Assembly: GCA_037953745.1 (NCBI GenBank)
Contig: JBAKBP010003199.1
Location: 1-64,000 of the forward strand
Source of the DNA: Lithodes maja
Lineage: Eukaryota; Arthropoda; Malacostraca; Decapoda; Lithodidae
DNA length: 64,000 nucleotides
Direction of reading: 5' to 3'
Within the stretch, counting starts at the first letter, position 1. Every line of letters starts with the position of its first letter. The position numbers were made by a program, and so were the translations under genes. The notes under the pieces are model-generated. The model was not told the origin of the DNA, did not search any database, and saw only the letters and a program-made list of their open reading frames with translations. Below, in pieces: positions 33,352-44,092 of the stretch.

Positions 33352-36300
33352 TAAGGTGACAGTTACAAAGTGGTGTACAATCTATCTTATTCTAGTTACA
33401 TTGTTGTTTATCTTATTGTACCAGTACCTCCCTACAATCAACCTAGTTGTTCCCCAATTCGTCCCTCCGCCACGACCATTTCAAAGTCCAAGTCTCTCAC
33501 TCTTGTCCTCTGTAGCGGGGAGGACCTTGTACCCCTGAGACATAGGAGTGCAGACCTGAGAAGAGAGAAAGAGAGCCGGCATCTCATCCAAGTTATGACT
33601 TGGCTTCTATGCTGGCGCTTTTTCTCCGATATTTGTTCAGCTAATCTGGCATAGAAGACACTTGCAAAAGGTCCCATGCCTCCCGACGATGAGAAGACCA
33701 GAGGAGTAAAGCTTCCTTGATCCCTGTTCAAAATTCTTTCTTCATAAGCGCGTTTTTTCTCACTTTCGTTTCTCAAGTATGCCGCCTTGTGTCCTCGCTC
33801 ACGATATGTTTGTGCTCTTGGGTTGAAGATTCTGATGTCGAAAAAAGCCCGTTGTCCCCTCGTCCAAAAACCTCGAGCACTTACGTCCACTCTTGCTTCA
33901 TTTGAAGTATTTGCAGTATTGTGGGCCAAGCGCTGTCCGTCCATAGGCAGAAGTTCCGGTTCGATTCTGACATCATGGCACACCTCGTCCAGCATTTGTG
34001 CAGTGATGTCTCGTACTTCATCATGCCGGATACAGATGAATCCTCCTTTCTTACAAGTCATACAGTGGTCTGAGTTGTTTATTTCACCACATGCACATTT
34101 CAGCGGCAGGTTCGAAACTGGCCACCCATACCTCAAGGCTACGGCATCATTGAATTCTTGTTTATTTAAGCTGAAGCCTTTCTCCTTTATTGGTAATGAT
34201 GTGAGCCAATTTGAAGCCCCCGTGTCTTGTGCCATCTCAACTCTCATTTTCAGTTCTTCCCTACATCTGGTCTTAATTTGTTCTAGGCTATGTTTCTGTC
34301 TCTCTTCTCTGCTCTTTGTAATTTCCTGTCTTGCATTTCGTTGTTCCTCTTCGTCCACCTCATCATTTTCATTTTGCTCCCGTATTTTTTCTGTCAGAGA
34401 CGTAGTAAGTTTAAGGGAATTTTGGTTCTCATGTAGTGCCGCCTCCACTGGGTTTATGATCCCCATACCTCCGAACCTTGGCGGAAGAGCTAATAGATCT
34501 CTTAGCTCTTGCGTGACGCCTTCCATCTCTGTTAGGGCCGGTATGAATGTTCCTCTGATTGCTTCTTCAAGCGGTTGGAGCATCTGTCTAATGCCAGGCA
34601 CTGTTCTCATAAGAATGGTCCATCTGTGCTTAACACCATATGTGAAGGCAGTATATGCAGCATGTGGTTCAGATTTCGCAATGTCTGCCAGGGTTTTCAC
34701 TTCCTTTACCCACTCTGCTACCTTTTTTCGCACATAGTCTCTCTTGCATTCTTCTGTGCCTATTACTGCTCCCAAATGGCGTTGACCCTCCTTTGTAATC
34801 TTCACTCCTGTCCCATCAAAAGTCCGCACCGCTTCTTCATACTTGTTTTCTTTCACTATTAGTACAGATTTACTAGCATTCGGATGGTACCCAATGACTT
34901 CGCCTACCGATTGTACTCTCCGCCACCATTCTTTGAGATCCCCTATTTTTCCTGCACCTGTGAGGTCATCTGCATACGCCACTTGTTTCATTCGGGTTAC
35001 CTCATGTTTTATTTTCTGCTGCAGAATTGATAGTGCCAGTGCGTACATTGCCATTGCCACTGGATCTCCTTGCGTTGTTCCTTCATTTGATTTGAGAATT
35101 TTCATTTCTTCCTTCTTTGTGCTTCCAACTATATACAGGTTAGCTGGCTCCTTATAAGTATTTTCTATGTACTTTGCGATGCTCGGGCATTTGATTTTGA
35201 TGTTGTGAATAGCTGCCTCCCTATTAATGGTGTTAAAGGCATTTGTTGCATCCACTAGCAGTACCGCTTCACAATCTTCCTCATGATACACCTTCCCCAT
35301 TGCATGTATTGCTGCTTCTCCTCCGGCTTGCTGTCCTGCACATACTTGTAAGTTGCCCACTGCTCTTTGTACATCTTTTCCAAATACAGACATGATTGCT
35401 TTTCCTATAATCCTTCTAAGAACTTCCCCAACGCCTACTGGTCTAACTCCTGGATTCTTATTTAAAGGTATCAGGCGACATGCTGTCAGTCTATGTTCAC
35501 ACATGGTGATGATGCAAGTTTCTTTGCCAGCATTGCTATTGCTTCACAAAGGTCACCCGCGGCTGAACCAAACTTGTTTTGACTTAGGAAGATCCTCCAA
35601 GTCTTAGCATCTACTCCTGATGGACCTGCTCCTCCCTGTGTTTTCAGCGCCTTTCTCCATATGAGGTCTCCAGTTATATTCTCATATATCACCGGGTCTG
35701 GAGGAACATATTCCCCGTCTAGTTTGGCCTCATCACTTGCTGGTTTTGCTTCTGGGTTTTTCTCCTTCAGCTGGTCCAAGATGCGTCGATTCACTTCGTG
35801 CACCCCACTTGAGGCTTCCCCAGTGACCATTCTGACTGCCTGTGCCACTTTACCAATCCTCATGCTATTTCCCACTGATCGTGCCATATCATCTGGCTTC
35901 CTCTTTCTTCGTTGTTTTGTTTTCAGTCTTTGCTGGATTGCTCGTACTTGGCTAAGAATTTTGTCTAACTCCCCATTTTTCCACCACTCCATTCTCTGTT
36001 TCAGCGCTTTAATGTTCTCATTCAGTTTTCCCTTTGGTCTTTTTCTTTGAAGGAACAACTGAGGAATGAAAGAAGCTATCTTGATTGCCACGTGCGCCAA
36101 AGGGGCATCCTGAACATACTTTAGGATCATACGTCTGAGTTCCCCCAGCATGTCTTTTGCGGCTTCACAAATCGGTAGTTCAAACTTATTATGTTGCCAT
36201 TGTATCACTTCTGTATAGATTTCATTCACTAATGTTGTGAGTCCGTCACCAGAATGTCCCATCCATTCTCCACCATTCATGTTTACGTTACAAGGTCGTT

Positions 36301-36700
36301 CGTTCTGTTCACGATTTTCGATTATTTCTCTCTCATTATCTTCGTTTAGGCCTACACTATTTTCATTATTTTGTTCCACACCTCTGTTGTCTTGCGAATT
36401 ATTGATTCCTGCGTTTTCTTCTGTGGGCTGCAGTTGTTGATTGTTATTTTCTGCATTTTCTCTAACAGGGTTTGCTTGTACATCTCCATTAACTTCATTG
36501 TCTGTTTCACGGTTCATTTGTACTGCATCTCTCACTGCGTTTTGTCTGTCATCAGGATTATTCCTCGACTGGGACCGAGTTAATATCATCTTGTCTTATT
36601 ATCATAATTTCCTACCTATTCCCTAATACTGAGTCTATCTATCATTTCTTCCTAAGGGACGAGCCTCTGCCCGATAAAGGTGAAAATGTAAACATCCTAT
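33315..36700 (-). mobile_element. NL3: LINE-like element with restriction-like endonuclease
   Basis: The 3' end is marked by a T-run at 33315-33352 (poly-A on the coding strand). A very short 3' untranslated part is followed upstream by one long coding region. The 5' limit is uncertain; coding ends at 36589 and no terminal repeat is seen. There are no LTRs. Confidence 0.75.
33438..36589 (-). CDS. NL3 polyprotein: RT, zinc knuckle and PD-(D/E)XK-like nuclease (one frameshift)
   Basis: Starts at 36589 with a hydrophilic Asn/Glu-rich N-terminus of about 130 residues and a basic segment (KTKQRRKRKPDD). Near 35500 the frame shifts. RT reads RPVGVGEVLRRIIGKA, LLVDATNAFNTINREA (motif A), GTTQGDPVAMAMYALAL (motif B) and YADDLTGAG (motif C). 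The C-terminus has a Cys/His cluster (CACGEINNSDHCMTC), then RHDEVRDI, IEPELL, RVDVSARG and FFDIRIFNP. This has the order of the R2-type restriction-like endonuclease that follows a zinc knuckle. The D/E-x-K core is inferred, not proven. I recall similar proteins in cnidarians. The clade (R2/R4/NeSL/Hero group or another) is not settled. One small indel is the only break. Confidence 0.75.
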
Positions 36701-36871
36701 GAGTAGCGTTAGAGATAGAAAGAGTAAGATAAGTTATTTAACTCACCTAGTATGATGCAAGGCTACAGAAGATCAGGCTATATTACAAGACAGTGGGTGC
36801 AAAAGAAAATAGAAAAATAAAGTAAAATAAAAGTAGTGTTTAAAAATATGCACAAAGAATAAACACGGAAA

Positions 36872-36906
36872 ATATATATATATATATATATAAATATATA
36901 ATATAT

Positions 36907-36999
<93 letters not shown>

Positions 37000-37012
37000 C
37001 ATACATACATAT

Positions 37013-37048
<36 letters not shown>
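36872..37048. repeat. (TA)n microsatellite
   Basis: Almost pure TA/ATAC dinucleotide tract. The Tyr/Ile-only open frames across it are artefacts. Confidence 0.95.
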
Positions 37049-37052
<4 letters not shown>

Positions 37053-37894
37053 CAAAACGATTATTGTAGTGAGAAAGGAAATACACTAATTAGAGAGTAA
37101 AATTATTAAAAAGACAAGTGTCAAAATAGTGCTAAGGATTAAGGACCGGAGTAATTGGGACCGGACCAGACAGGACGCAACGTATGAGTCGCTGGGGTTT
37201 AGCGTTACATACATTGTGGACGCAAACGCTGCGTCGCTGGGGCTCAGTGGGTTAAAAGAGTACTCTTTGTTTAAATCTGTTGTTACTTCTTCATATTTTG
37301 CAATTATTTGTCTTTATATTATATGTATTCATTGTCGATAGTATCAATTGCTTGCTTTTGCGATTTCCTTAGTTTATTTGTGGGATAAATGTAGGTTATG
37401 TGTAGGGTAGTTATTGATAGGGGTCACTTGAGGCATGCTATTCTTACAGGTACCTACCCGATAGCACTATCGTTAGTGAGTGCTATATATATATATTTTT
37501 TTTTTGTAATATTATTATATCTTATCAATATATTTATTTTGTACTATTGTTAATGTCTTGTCAAGTTGCAAATTTGATTTTAAATTAACATTTTAACACT
37601 AATTGTAGTTTCTTTTATTCATGCAGAGTTTAGTAATATTTGCCAGAACGTCCCGGACTTCCCAAATTGACTAATTCCCTGAACGTGACGATAGTGCGTT
37701 GTTATGTGTGCAAATAGTTTGCTTGATTAACTTGCTCATGTAGTAATGTACACCCTATGTGGTGGATTGTGTTCTTTCATTTCATAAATTTTATTTTAGT
37801 AAATGTTGTTTCCACATAGCAATTTTGATATTTTGTTTTGACTTTATATTGTCTTGTCCCAGTTTTGGTTTGACTTTGTTTGCAAGTTTTACAT
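37049..37894. other. AT-rich DNA without genes
   Basis: No coding sequence or RNA gene seen. Near 37180-37250 a short repeated phrase GTCGCTGGGG occurs twice and the block ends GTGGGTTAA, which could be the end of a TTAA-type element, but no partner end was found. Confidence 0.5.
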
Positions 37895-38145
37895 TTTAAT
37901 TGTGAACGTCGACACATCTTTTGTGCTAATAAAGAATAATAAAGGTACAAAAATAATACTTGCGTTAATACTTGTATACGAACTTGCAAGAGAGTTCGCT
38001 TTATCAATTTGTTCGAACGCCGACCCGTGGTAATAACGTTCTTGACATTGTACTTGCAACAAAAGAAGAATTAATAGATAATTTGAATGTTGGTGATGAA
38101 TTGTGGCGCCCCCTGCTGAAGTGAGGCAAACGACGAGCATAAAGA

Positions 38146-38290
38146 AATGAGAAAACAGCGTTTGAAAGTTTCCGCGCTCCCTCTCAACCCACGAGACTTG
38201 CCTCCCTCCCTCCACCAGGGAGGGAGGGAGGCAGGCGACGTAAGGGGGACGGTTACCTCGCTACGAACTGTCAAACGCTGTTTTCTCCAA
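38146..38290. repeat. Imperfect hairpin inside the DNA transposon
   Basis: GAGAAAACAGCGTTTGA near 38146 is repeated inverted near 38271 (TCAAACGCTGTTTTCTC). Between them lies a perfect palindrome of CCTCCCTCCCTCC and GGAGGGAGGGAGG near 38200-38232. Confidence 0.7.
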
Positions 38291-38340
38291 ATTGAATAAT
38301 GATTTTGGTTTGCCATGAAAAATTGTATATTACACAAAAA

Positions 38341-38750
38341 TACTTAATGGTTATAATAATAAGATAGGTAAAGTGTATTACGCTGCTCTCTTTCTCGCGC
38401 ACTGTGCATCCTTCTTAGCTGAAAAAAGTGTGTTAGTCTGGAAAATAATATACATTTTAAAAAACCGTGATACACAATAGGAGCTATAATGGTAATAATT
38501 ATAATTTGTTTCCCAAGCAAAAATAGTAGATTACCGTACACAAAATAATACTTAATGGTTATAATAATTAAATAGGTACTGTGTATTAAGCTGCTCTCTC
38601 TCTCTCTCTCTCTCTCTCTCTTGCCCACGGTGTATCCTTCCTAAGTTGAACAAATGTGTTAGTCAAGGATAATAATATACAGTACATTTAAAAATACCGT
38701 AATACATAATAGGTATTATAATGTAAATAATTATATTAATAGTAATAGTA
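38341..38750. repeat. Two direct copies of a segment of about 205 bases
   Basis: Both copies start ACTTAATGGTTATAATAAT (38342 and 38551) and share the CTCTCT tract, GTGTATCCTTC, GTGTTAGTC and the AATAATATACA block with scattered differences. The second has an expanded (CT)n tract. Confidence 0.75.
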
Positions 38751-38866
38751 ACGTTTTGTGTTACAAATATTAATATAATATATTATATTTTAATTTATTG
38801 TACCACAATGAAAATGTATTCACTTACTGTTGTTGGTTAGGAAGTCTGGGCGATGAGTGTAGTACA

Positions 38867-38976
38867 GAGATACTGGGAGATGAGTGCGGAGATACTGGGA
38901 GATGAGTACGGAGATACTGGGAGATGAGTGCGGAGATACTGGGAGATGAGTGCGGAGATACTGGGAGATGAGTGCT
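38867..38976. repeat. Five copies of a 22-bp minisatellite
   Basis: Units of 22 bases beginning GGAGATACTGGGAGATGAGT in tandem, almost identical. Confidence 0.9.
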
Positions 38977-39115
38977 TAGAGGCTAAATGCCGAGACTGAT
39001 GTGACCCTGACCATTCACTTAAACCAATTATGTATAATATGCACTTGAACTTATTGATAAACACTTTACCACATTATATGTAAACATAATAACTGAATAT
39101 ACACTTGTGTTGGCT

Positions 39116-39409
39116 TCATACATTTATATGTAAAAATATTAACTGAATATACACTTGTGTTGGCTTCACACACTTATTTATATCGCACAAGGCACTTTCA
39201 ATATCATAACATTTCGCAGCACAGGTACAGGGAGGCCCCACTTTTCGCTCAGGTATTTTCCTCCCTGTATAAGCAGACGTATACTCAAGGCCTAAGTTCC
39301 TATTTATTTTTGCTGTATTTTTCTTCCACTTTCGTTTGTTTCTCGGCCTCTTTCGTACTCCAGAGGGTGACTGTATCTCTGGTTGGTCACTTGCCTCGCA
39401 ATCAGCCAT
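39116..39409 (-). CDS. Small basic protein or first exon carried by the DNA transposon, unknown function
   Basis: ATG at 39409 is in a good start context (CCACCATGG). The protein has an acidic start (MADCEASDQPE), a basic block (RKRPRNKRKWKKNTAKINRN), LGLEYTSAYTGRKIPERKVG and a Cys cluster (PPCTCAAKCYD). This pattern of KWKKN, GxxY, GKxxPxKxxxxPC and CxxKC looks like the conserved N-terminus of a protein family I have seen as uncharacterised in arthropods. I cannot name it. After the Cys cluster likeness stops, as at an exon end, so the frame to 39116 may be partly intron. It lies inside the transposon and could be captured or the remnant of its own protein. Confidence 0.45.
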   Translation of the reverse strand: MADCEASDQPEIQSPSGVRKRPRNKRKWKKNTAKINRNLGLEYTSAYTGRKIPERKVGPPCTCAAKCYDIESALCDINKCVKPTQVYIQLIFLHINV

Positions 39410-39809
39410 GGTGGAGAATAATAGCACAGAAAAAAACACAAAACAATAACAAAATGTGGATGGTATGCGATCGATACGAGCTACCGCGAAAACTGAGGAG
39501 GGTGGAGGGAGATGGTGGACGCTGATTGGCTGGCTGATGATGACTCATCATCATGGCGCCCGCTGATTGGTGGCGGCTTTTGTCTCGGGACTTTGACTCA
39601 GTTCAGCACGGACTTTTCAGTCATGCGTTAGCTGGGAAAAAAATCCTGCAATAATTGCAGGAAGATCGTCCTTATAGACACTTCCGTGTCGATTTGAGGC
39701 AAATGCCTCTTCCACAGGCTCAAGGATGCCTTTGCCTATCCTAGGCAAGTGTTAACTCAATTTCATCCGGCCCGTCGTTTGCCTCACTTCAACAGGGGGC
39801 GCCACAATT

Positions 39810-40841
39810 CAGTAACAGCGACCATCGTATGATAACTTTAACTTTAAAGTTTACTAGTAACGAACCAAATAGTAGCATCGAAAAAGTCTCTAATTTCAAG
39901 AAAGCAAACTTTCATAAACTTAGAGCTATGTTTAAAGAAACTGACTGGAGCTTTTTAATTAACAATAACGACATAAATACATCTTGGAAGTTATTCGAAA
40001 CCACTTACCTAAACGCAATGCAAGACTGCATACCATCGAAAATACGGCGTCCAGGCCATAATAACAAGCCCAAATGCTGGAATAAAGATATTTCAAACTG
40101 TCTGCTTGCTAAAAAATTTGCTAATGATAGATTAAAATCCTCACAAAATGACGAAGTTACGGGTGAAATTTGTAGAGCTACGATGCAAAGCCAAAAAGTT
40201 AATTTAGCAAATTAAAAAAAAATTAGAGTTACATATTGCGAATCAAAGTAAAACAAACCCGAAAGCATTCTATAGTTATATCAGAAAGAAAAAAGTAGTT
40301 ACTTCAACTGTTGGACTGTTAGTCCATGAAAATCGAGAATAAACCAAAGACGAAGTACAAATGAGTAATGCCCTCAATACCTTCTTTGCATCAGTTTTTA
40401 CAACAGAAGACCCCAGTGATATCCCTACACCATCGCCGATTCAGATTGATAATTCAGATGTTCTAAGCAACATCACTGTTACAGAGAGAGAAGTATTGAA
40501 TTGTTTAGATAAACTCAAGGTAAATAAAACGCCTGGACCTGATACAATCTCGCCAAGAGTTCTAAAGGAAGCTAAGGATGAGCTCTCCAAACCACTGACA
40601 TTACTATTCAATAAATCCTTGCAGTCTGGAACTATGCCTGATCAGTGGAAGCTAGCCAATGTAACACTGATATTACAAAAAAGGCAGTAAATCCCTACCC
40701 AGTAACTATCGTCCAATTAGCTTAACCTCAGTTGTATGTAAAATGCTAGAAACGGTCATAAGAGACAGACTCGTAAATCACTTAGAGGAAAATAACATAC
40801 TTAAAGATACTCAACACGGCTTTCGTAAAAAACGTTCCTGT
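39810..40841 (+). pseudogene. NL4 ORF2, endonuclease end and first part of RT
   Basis: Begins at the last endonuclease motif (SDHRMI) after the transposon and reads ANFHKLRAMFKETDW, IRRPGHNNKPKCW, then frameshifts near 40190. Stops follow, then NKTPGPDTISPRVL and SNYRPISLTSVVC, ending KKRSCL at the second insertion. It keeps the two bases missing from NL2 near 27607, which proves the NL2 frameshift. Confidence 0.85.
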
Positions 40842-41323
40842 TTAACCCTTGCCTATCGGGGCCCGACTTAAGTCCGTATCGAAAAATTTGGACTATGAAG
40901 CGGGGCCCGACTTAAGTCCGAGTGCAATTTTGGTGCAATATTGGCTCTGAGAGAGAGACGAGTGACGGGAGGAGCATGGGTTACCTCATGACCGCTCACC
41001 ACGGCCGCCGTGGACCAAATGAGATGTACTCCACTTACATCCACCCTCACTCCCTCGCTACATACGTAATTATATAAAGAAATTACGGTATTTTACCGAT
41101 TTTGCCCTTCGGTTGCACGATCGTTGCAAGACAACCAGTGATCGTAGAAGGATGGTTCGGGTGACATTGGAAAGCTCAATTTACGCCCTTTCAGGGATAC
41201 ATACTTGTATTACTCTCTGGGTCTTGTATATGCATGAAAAAGAGCACAGAAACAACCCCATTTATGGTAAAAAAAAAAAACACTGAGCGGCACAGAGAAA
41301 TATACTCCACCACCCGCTTTTAA

Positions 41324-42036
41324 CCCTCTCACGACCATAGGACGCAGAGGTTGCCAGATTAGCAATAAGAAATAGATTACTCTCACTGTTATAATTACCT
41401 CTCCAAAATTAGTTTTCTGCCCACAGCTAACTCAAAGACAACTGCAGAGGTTGAAGTAAACAAACTAAAGGTTTATAGATACCCCTGACGGTAACAAAGG
41501 ATTTAAAGTATCCCTAATAGGCTCAAAAATCGCGTCCGGATGTTACTCAGTTACTTGTTCGTCAAGGGGAATCCACGTAATGCGAGCTAAGCTCATTATT
41601 ATCACGCCTCCTTAACTGGGAATGTATTGCGTGAAATGCATGTTAAGTGTTTTATGTACTGTTGGAATGGCTGTGGATGTGTGTGTAGTCTGTATTTAGC
41701 CATTGGCGACAACGGAAACGAAGGCTTAGGGTGGATCTGTATGGTACCATTCTCACTATAGACGGTACCGTCTCGCCCGAAGGCTTAGGTAGCCATCAGC
41801 TTAGGTGAACCATATGATACCCATCTCGCCTTGTACCATTTTTGCCAACCCCAGATGGGACGTCACAACGTCGTCCACTTATTCCAGGTACCTATTTACA
41901 GCTAGGTGAACTGAGGCTAACACATGAAAGGAGACAAGCCCAATTTGTCTCCGCCCGGCCGGGGGATTGAACCCCCGACCCCTCGTGTGTGAGACGAGAG
42001 CTCTACCTACTAGGCTACGGGCTGTGTGTGAGAGGG
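41324..42036. mobile_element. Inner TTAA element (713 bp) with CCCTCTCAC ends
   Basis: The ends are CCCTCTCAC (left) and its inverted form GTGAGAGGG (right), flanked by TTAA at 41320-41323 and 42037-42040, as in piggyBac-type non-autonomous elements. It contains a tRNA-like SINE head near its right end. Confidence 0.72.
41830..42023 (-). repeat. tRNA-Val-like SINE
   Basis: Reading the minus strand from 42023, GCCCGTAG starts a tRNA-like fold: box A TAGCCTAGTAGG, anticodon arm CTCGT-CTCACAC-ACGAG (anticodon CAC, Val), box B GGTTCAATCC, acceptor 3' side CGGGC. The acceptor stem is only partly paired and there is no mature tRNA 3' end, so it is a SINE head, not a tRNA gene. The body continues with CACCTAGCTGTAAATAGGTA, a phrase I know from SINE bodies of invertebrates. 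The tail end is uncertain. Confidence 0.65.
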
Positions 42037-42048
42037 TTAAGGTGTTAA

Positions 42049-43205
42049 CAAACCTCTTAGACTTCTTCCACGATATCCTCCACCTCTACGATGAGAGTAA
42101 AGCTGTAAATATTATATACCTTGATTTTCAAAAGGCCTTTGACAAAGTTCCCCACAAACGTTTACTTCTAAAACTAAAATCGCATGGAATACAAGACGGT
42201 GTGTTGAAATGGATAGAAAATTGGCTCAGCTACAGAAAGCAAAGAGTAGTCATAAACGGTAAGGCATCTAAATGGACCAATGTAAGTAGCGGGGTACCCC
42301 AGGGATCGGTACTAGGACCAATTATCTTTCTAATTTACATCAACGACATAGATGAGGTTCTCACCTGTACAATCACAAAATTTGCTGACGATACAAAAAT
42401 TGCAAATAGCGTACTCTCACAGAACAAGTTGACGATATGCAACACAATCTAGATAAATTGTCATGTTGGGCCCAAATTTGGCAAATGAGTTTCAATGCGG
42501 ATAAATGTAAAGTACTACATATCGGATACCTAAATGAGAAAGCAAACTATTCGATGAATGGCACTCAGCTTAAGAATGTAAACAGAGAAACCGATCTGGG
42601 AGTAACAATATCGAGTAACCTAAAACCGAGTCAACAATGTTCAGAAGTTGTTAAGAAGGCAAACAAAATAATTGGCTTTATAGGTAGGTCATTTGAGCAT
42701 AAATCCAAAGAAGTTATCCTAACCCTCTACCTTAGTCCGCCCTCTTCTGGAATACTGCATTCAATCCTGGTGCCCTTATTACCAAAAAGATATAAACAAG
42801 CTAGAACGAGTTCAACGTAGAGTTACCAAAATGATACCTAGCCTAAAGAACAAACCAAACGAAGAGCGTCTTAAAGAATGAAATCTATTTCCTTTTAACC
42901 CAGCGCAGATTAAGAGGTGCCTTAATTCAAGTGTTCAAAATCATCAAAGGCATCGACAATATGAAGTGTACTAAGTACCAATCTAATTACAAACGGGGAA
43001 ACGGTTGCAAAATTATTGGTAAATCTTTTAACTCACACAAATCTAACAATTTCTTCTTCAATAGAGTTGTTAACTTGTGGAATGGGCTTCCTATCTTCAA
43101 TAGAGTTGTTAACTTGTGGAATGGGCTTCCCCGAGACGTTATAGACTGCAGCACCGTTGATTCATTTAAACTCCGCCTAGACAAATACCTCGCATCAAAC
43201 CCGTG
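42049..43205 (+). pseudogene. NL4 ORF2, second part of RT and C-terminus
   Basis: Resumes with NLLDFFHDILHLYDESK, then YLDFQKAFDKVPH, GVPQGSVLGPIIF and KFADDTK. A frameshift near 42435, another near 42730 and more damage near 42880 follow. Near the end a 39-bp direct duplication repeats the residues FNRVVNLWNGLP (about 43054-43132). NL2 has a single copy there. Confidence 0.85.
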
Positions 43206-43471
43206 ACTGACTGCGTTTGTAAATGAATAACTTTATTTTATCCTCCCCTCAGTTACTAACCCATCAGTCCCCTACTAACTTCCTAATTCTGCCACGGACA
43301 TTAGTTCCCTTTTCAATGTTCCCTTACCCACTCTATACCACTGTTTGGACACTTGATCCTCAGTGTTTTGGAGGACAAGCAGCCTAGAAGGGTCACTAGA
43401 TCTGTTGTTGCTTGATTTCCTTTGTACTCCTTTGTATACTGCACCACGTGGAGCTTCCCTGCGCAAGTGAC

Positions 43472-43553
43472 TAGAGAGAGAGAGAGAGAGAGAGGGGGAG
43501 AGAGAAAGACAGAGAGAGAGCTGCCCAGCGTACATGACATTCCAGACATTCCG

Positions 43554-43587
<34 letters not shown>
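43472..43587. repeat. (GA)n microsatellite tracts
   Basis: Two GA-rich runs (about 43472-43520 and 43553-43587) just after the NL4 3' end. Confidence 0.9.
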
Positions 43588-43589
<2 letters not shown>

Positions 43590-43652
43590 GGGGTGGGCGG
43601 GCGATGACGTAATGAGACCCCCCCCTTCTCCCATCTACTTCTAGCACCTGTT

Positions 43653-43805
43653 ATTGGCTCTCACACACCTGTCCTCACCTGGGATTGGCCGACGCCAGCA
43701 GCCTGCCAATGATTGGATTAGGCACGTGTTTCCTGACTCCTGATTGGACTAGCGTGGATAGGGTAGGATATAAATAGCCTGATATTTGAGGGTTCAAATC
43801 AGTAC
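43653..43805 (+). promoter_or_regulatory. Candidate Pol II promoter: CCAAT boxes, TATA box, TCAGT initiator
   Basis: Inverted CCAAT (ATTGG) at 43653, 43684, 43712 and 43743, a direct CCAAT at 43706, TATAAATAG at 43769-43777 and TCAGTAC at 43799-43805. The A of the initiator (43801) is 32 bases after the start of the TATA box, the expected distance, and TCAGT is the arthropod initiator consensus. No coding region follows before the truncated RTE LINE at 44093, so it may belong to a host gene or LTR cut by that insertion. Confidence 0.55.
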
Positions 43806-44092
43806 ATTCTCAGCTGTGGGCAGTAAAGAGCTGCATGGAGAGACAGGCTTGTATAATGATTGTATAGGGCTATTTTATTGTATTTGTAGTGCATCGCTGG
43901 TACCTTTACACGGTCGGAAACATACCCTCATTTGATTCAAAATTTTGTGATTGGAGAGACATTTTTTGATTGGAGATTTAATTTTATAATTGGATATCAT
44001 TTTGTGATTGGATATTGAATATTGGAGATTTAATGTGATATAGTCACTAATATATCTGTTTGACATTATACTAAAGTTAATACTGTCAACGG

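Larger units (their letters stand above)
38103..39805. mobile_element. DNA transposon with 33-bp inverted repeats and AATT duplication
   Basis: Both ends read GTGGCGCCCCCTG inward, and the inverted repeats match over 33 bases with one mismatch (position 14, C or T). The LINE target AATT is duplicated at 38099-38102 and 39806-39809. The interior holds a duplicated 200-bp segment, a 22-bp minisatellite, hairpins and one small gene fragment (39116-39409). No transposase core is recognised, so it is probably non-autonomous. The superfamily is not assigned. Confidence 0.85.
40846..42044. mobile_element. TTAA-flanked composite insertion in NL4
   Basis: The LINE sequence CCTGTTTAACAAACC is split with TTAA on both sides (40842-40845 and 42045-42048). 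The left end reads CCCTTGCCTATCGGGGCCCG, the style of piggyBac-like ends, and CGGGGCCCGACTTAAGTCCG occurs twice (about 40857 and 40904). The right end does not mirror the left. A second TTAA element sits inside, eight bases from the right end. Confidence 0.65.
37895..43441 (+). mobile_element. NL4: degraded plus-strand copy of the NL2 CR1-like LINE
   Basis: Same family as NL2 in the opposite orientation, starting in the endonuclease (GTGAACGTCGACRCATC) with an internal deletion near 37958. It is interrupted by a DNA transposon (38103-39805) and a TTAA-flanked composite (40846-42044). It ends with the family 3' sequence CTTTGTACTCCTTTGTA near 43436. The LINE sequence resumes exactly across both insertions. 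Confidence 0.87.

Noticed and set aside
33787..34737. 316-residue plus-strand open frame
   Set aside because: Antisense of the NL3 reverse transcriptase, which has clear motifs on the other strand.
36773..37086. Tyr/Ile-rich open frames
   Set aside because: Translation of a (TA)n microsatellite.
41952..42023. True tRNA-Val gene
   Set aside because: The acceptor stem is incomplete, no terminator follows and the sequence continues into a SINE body.
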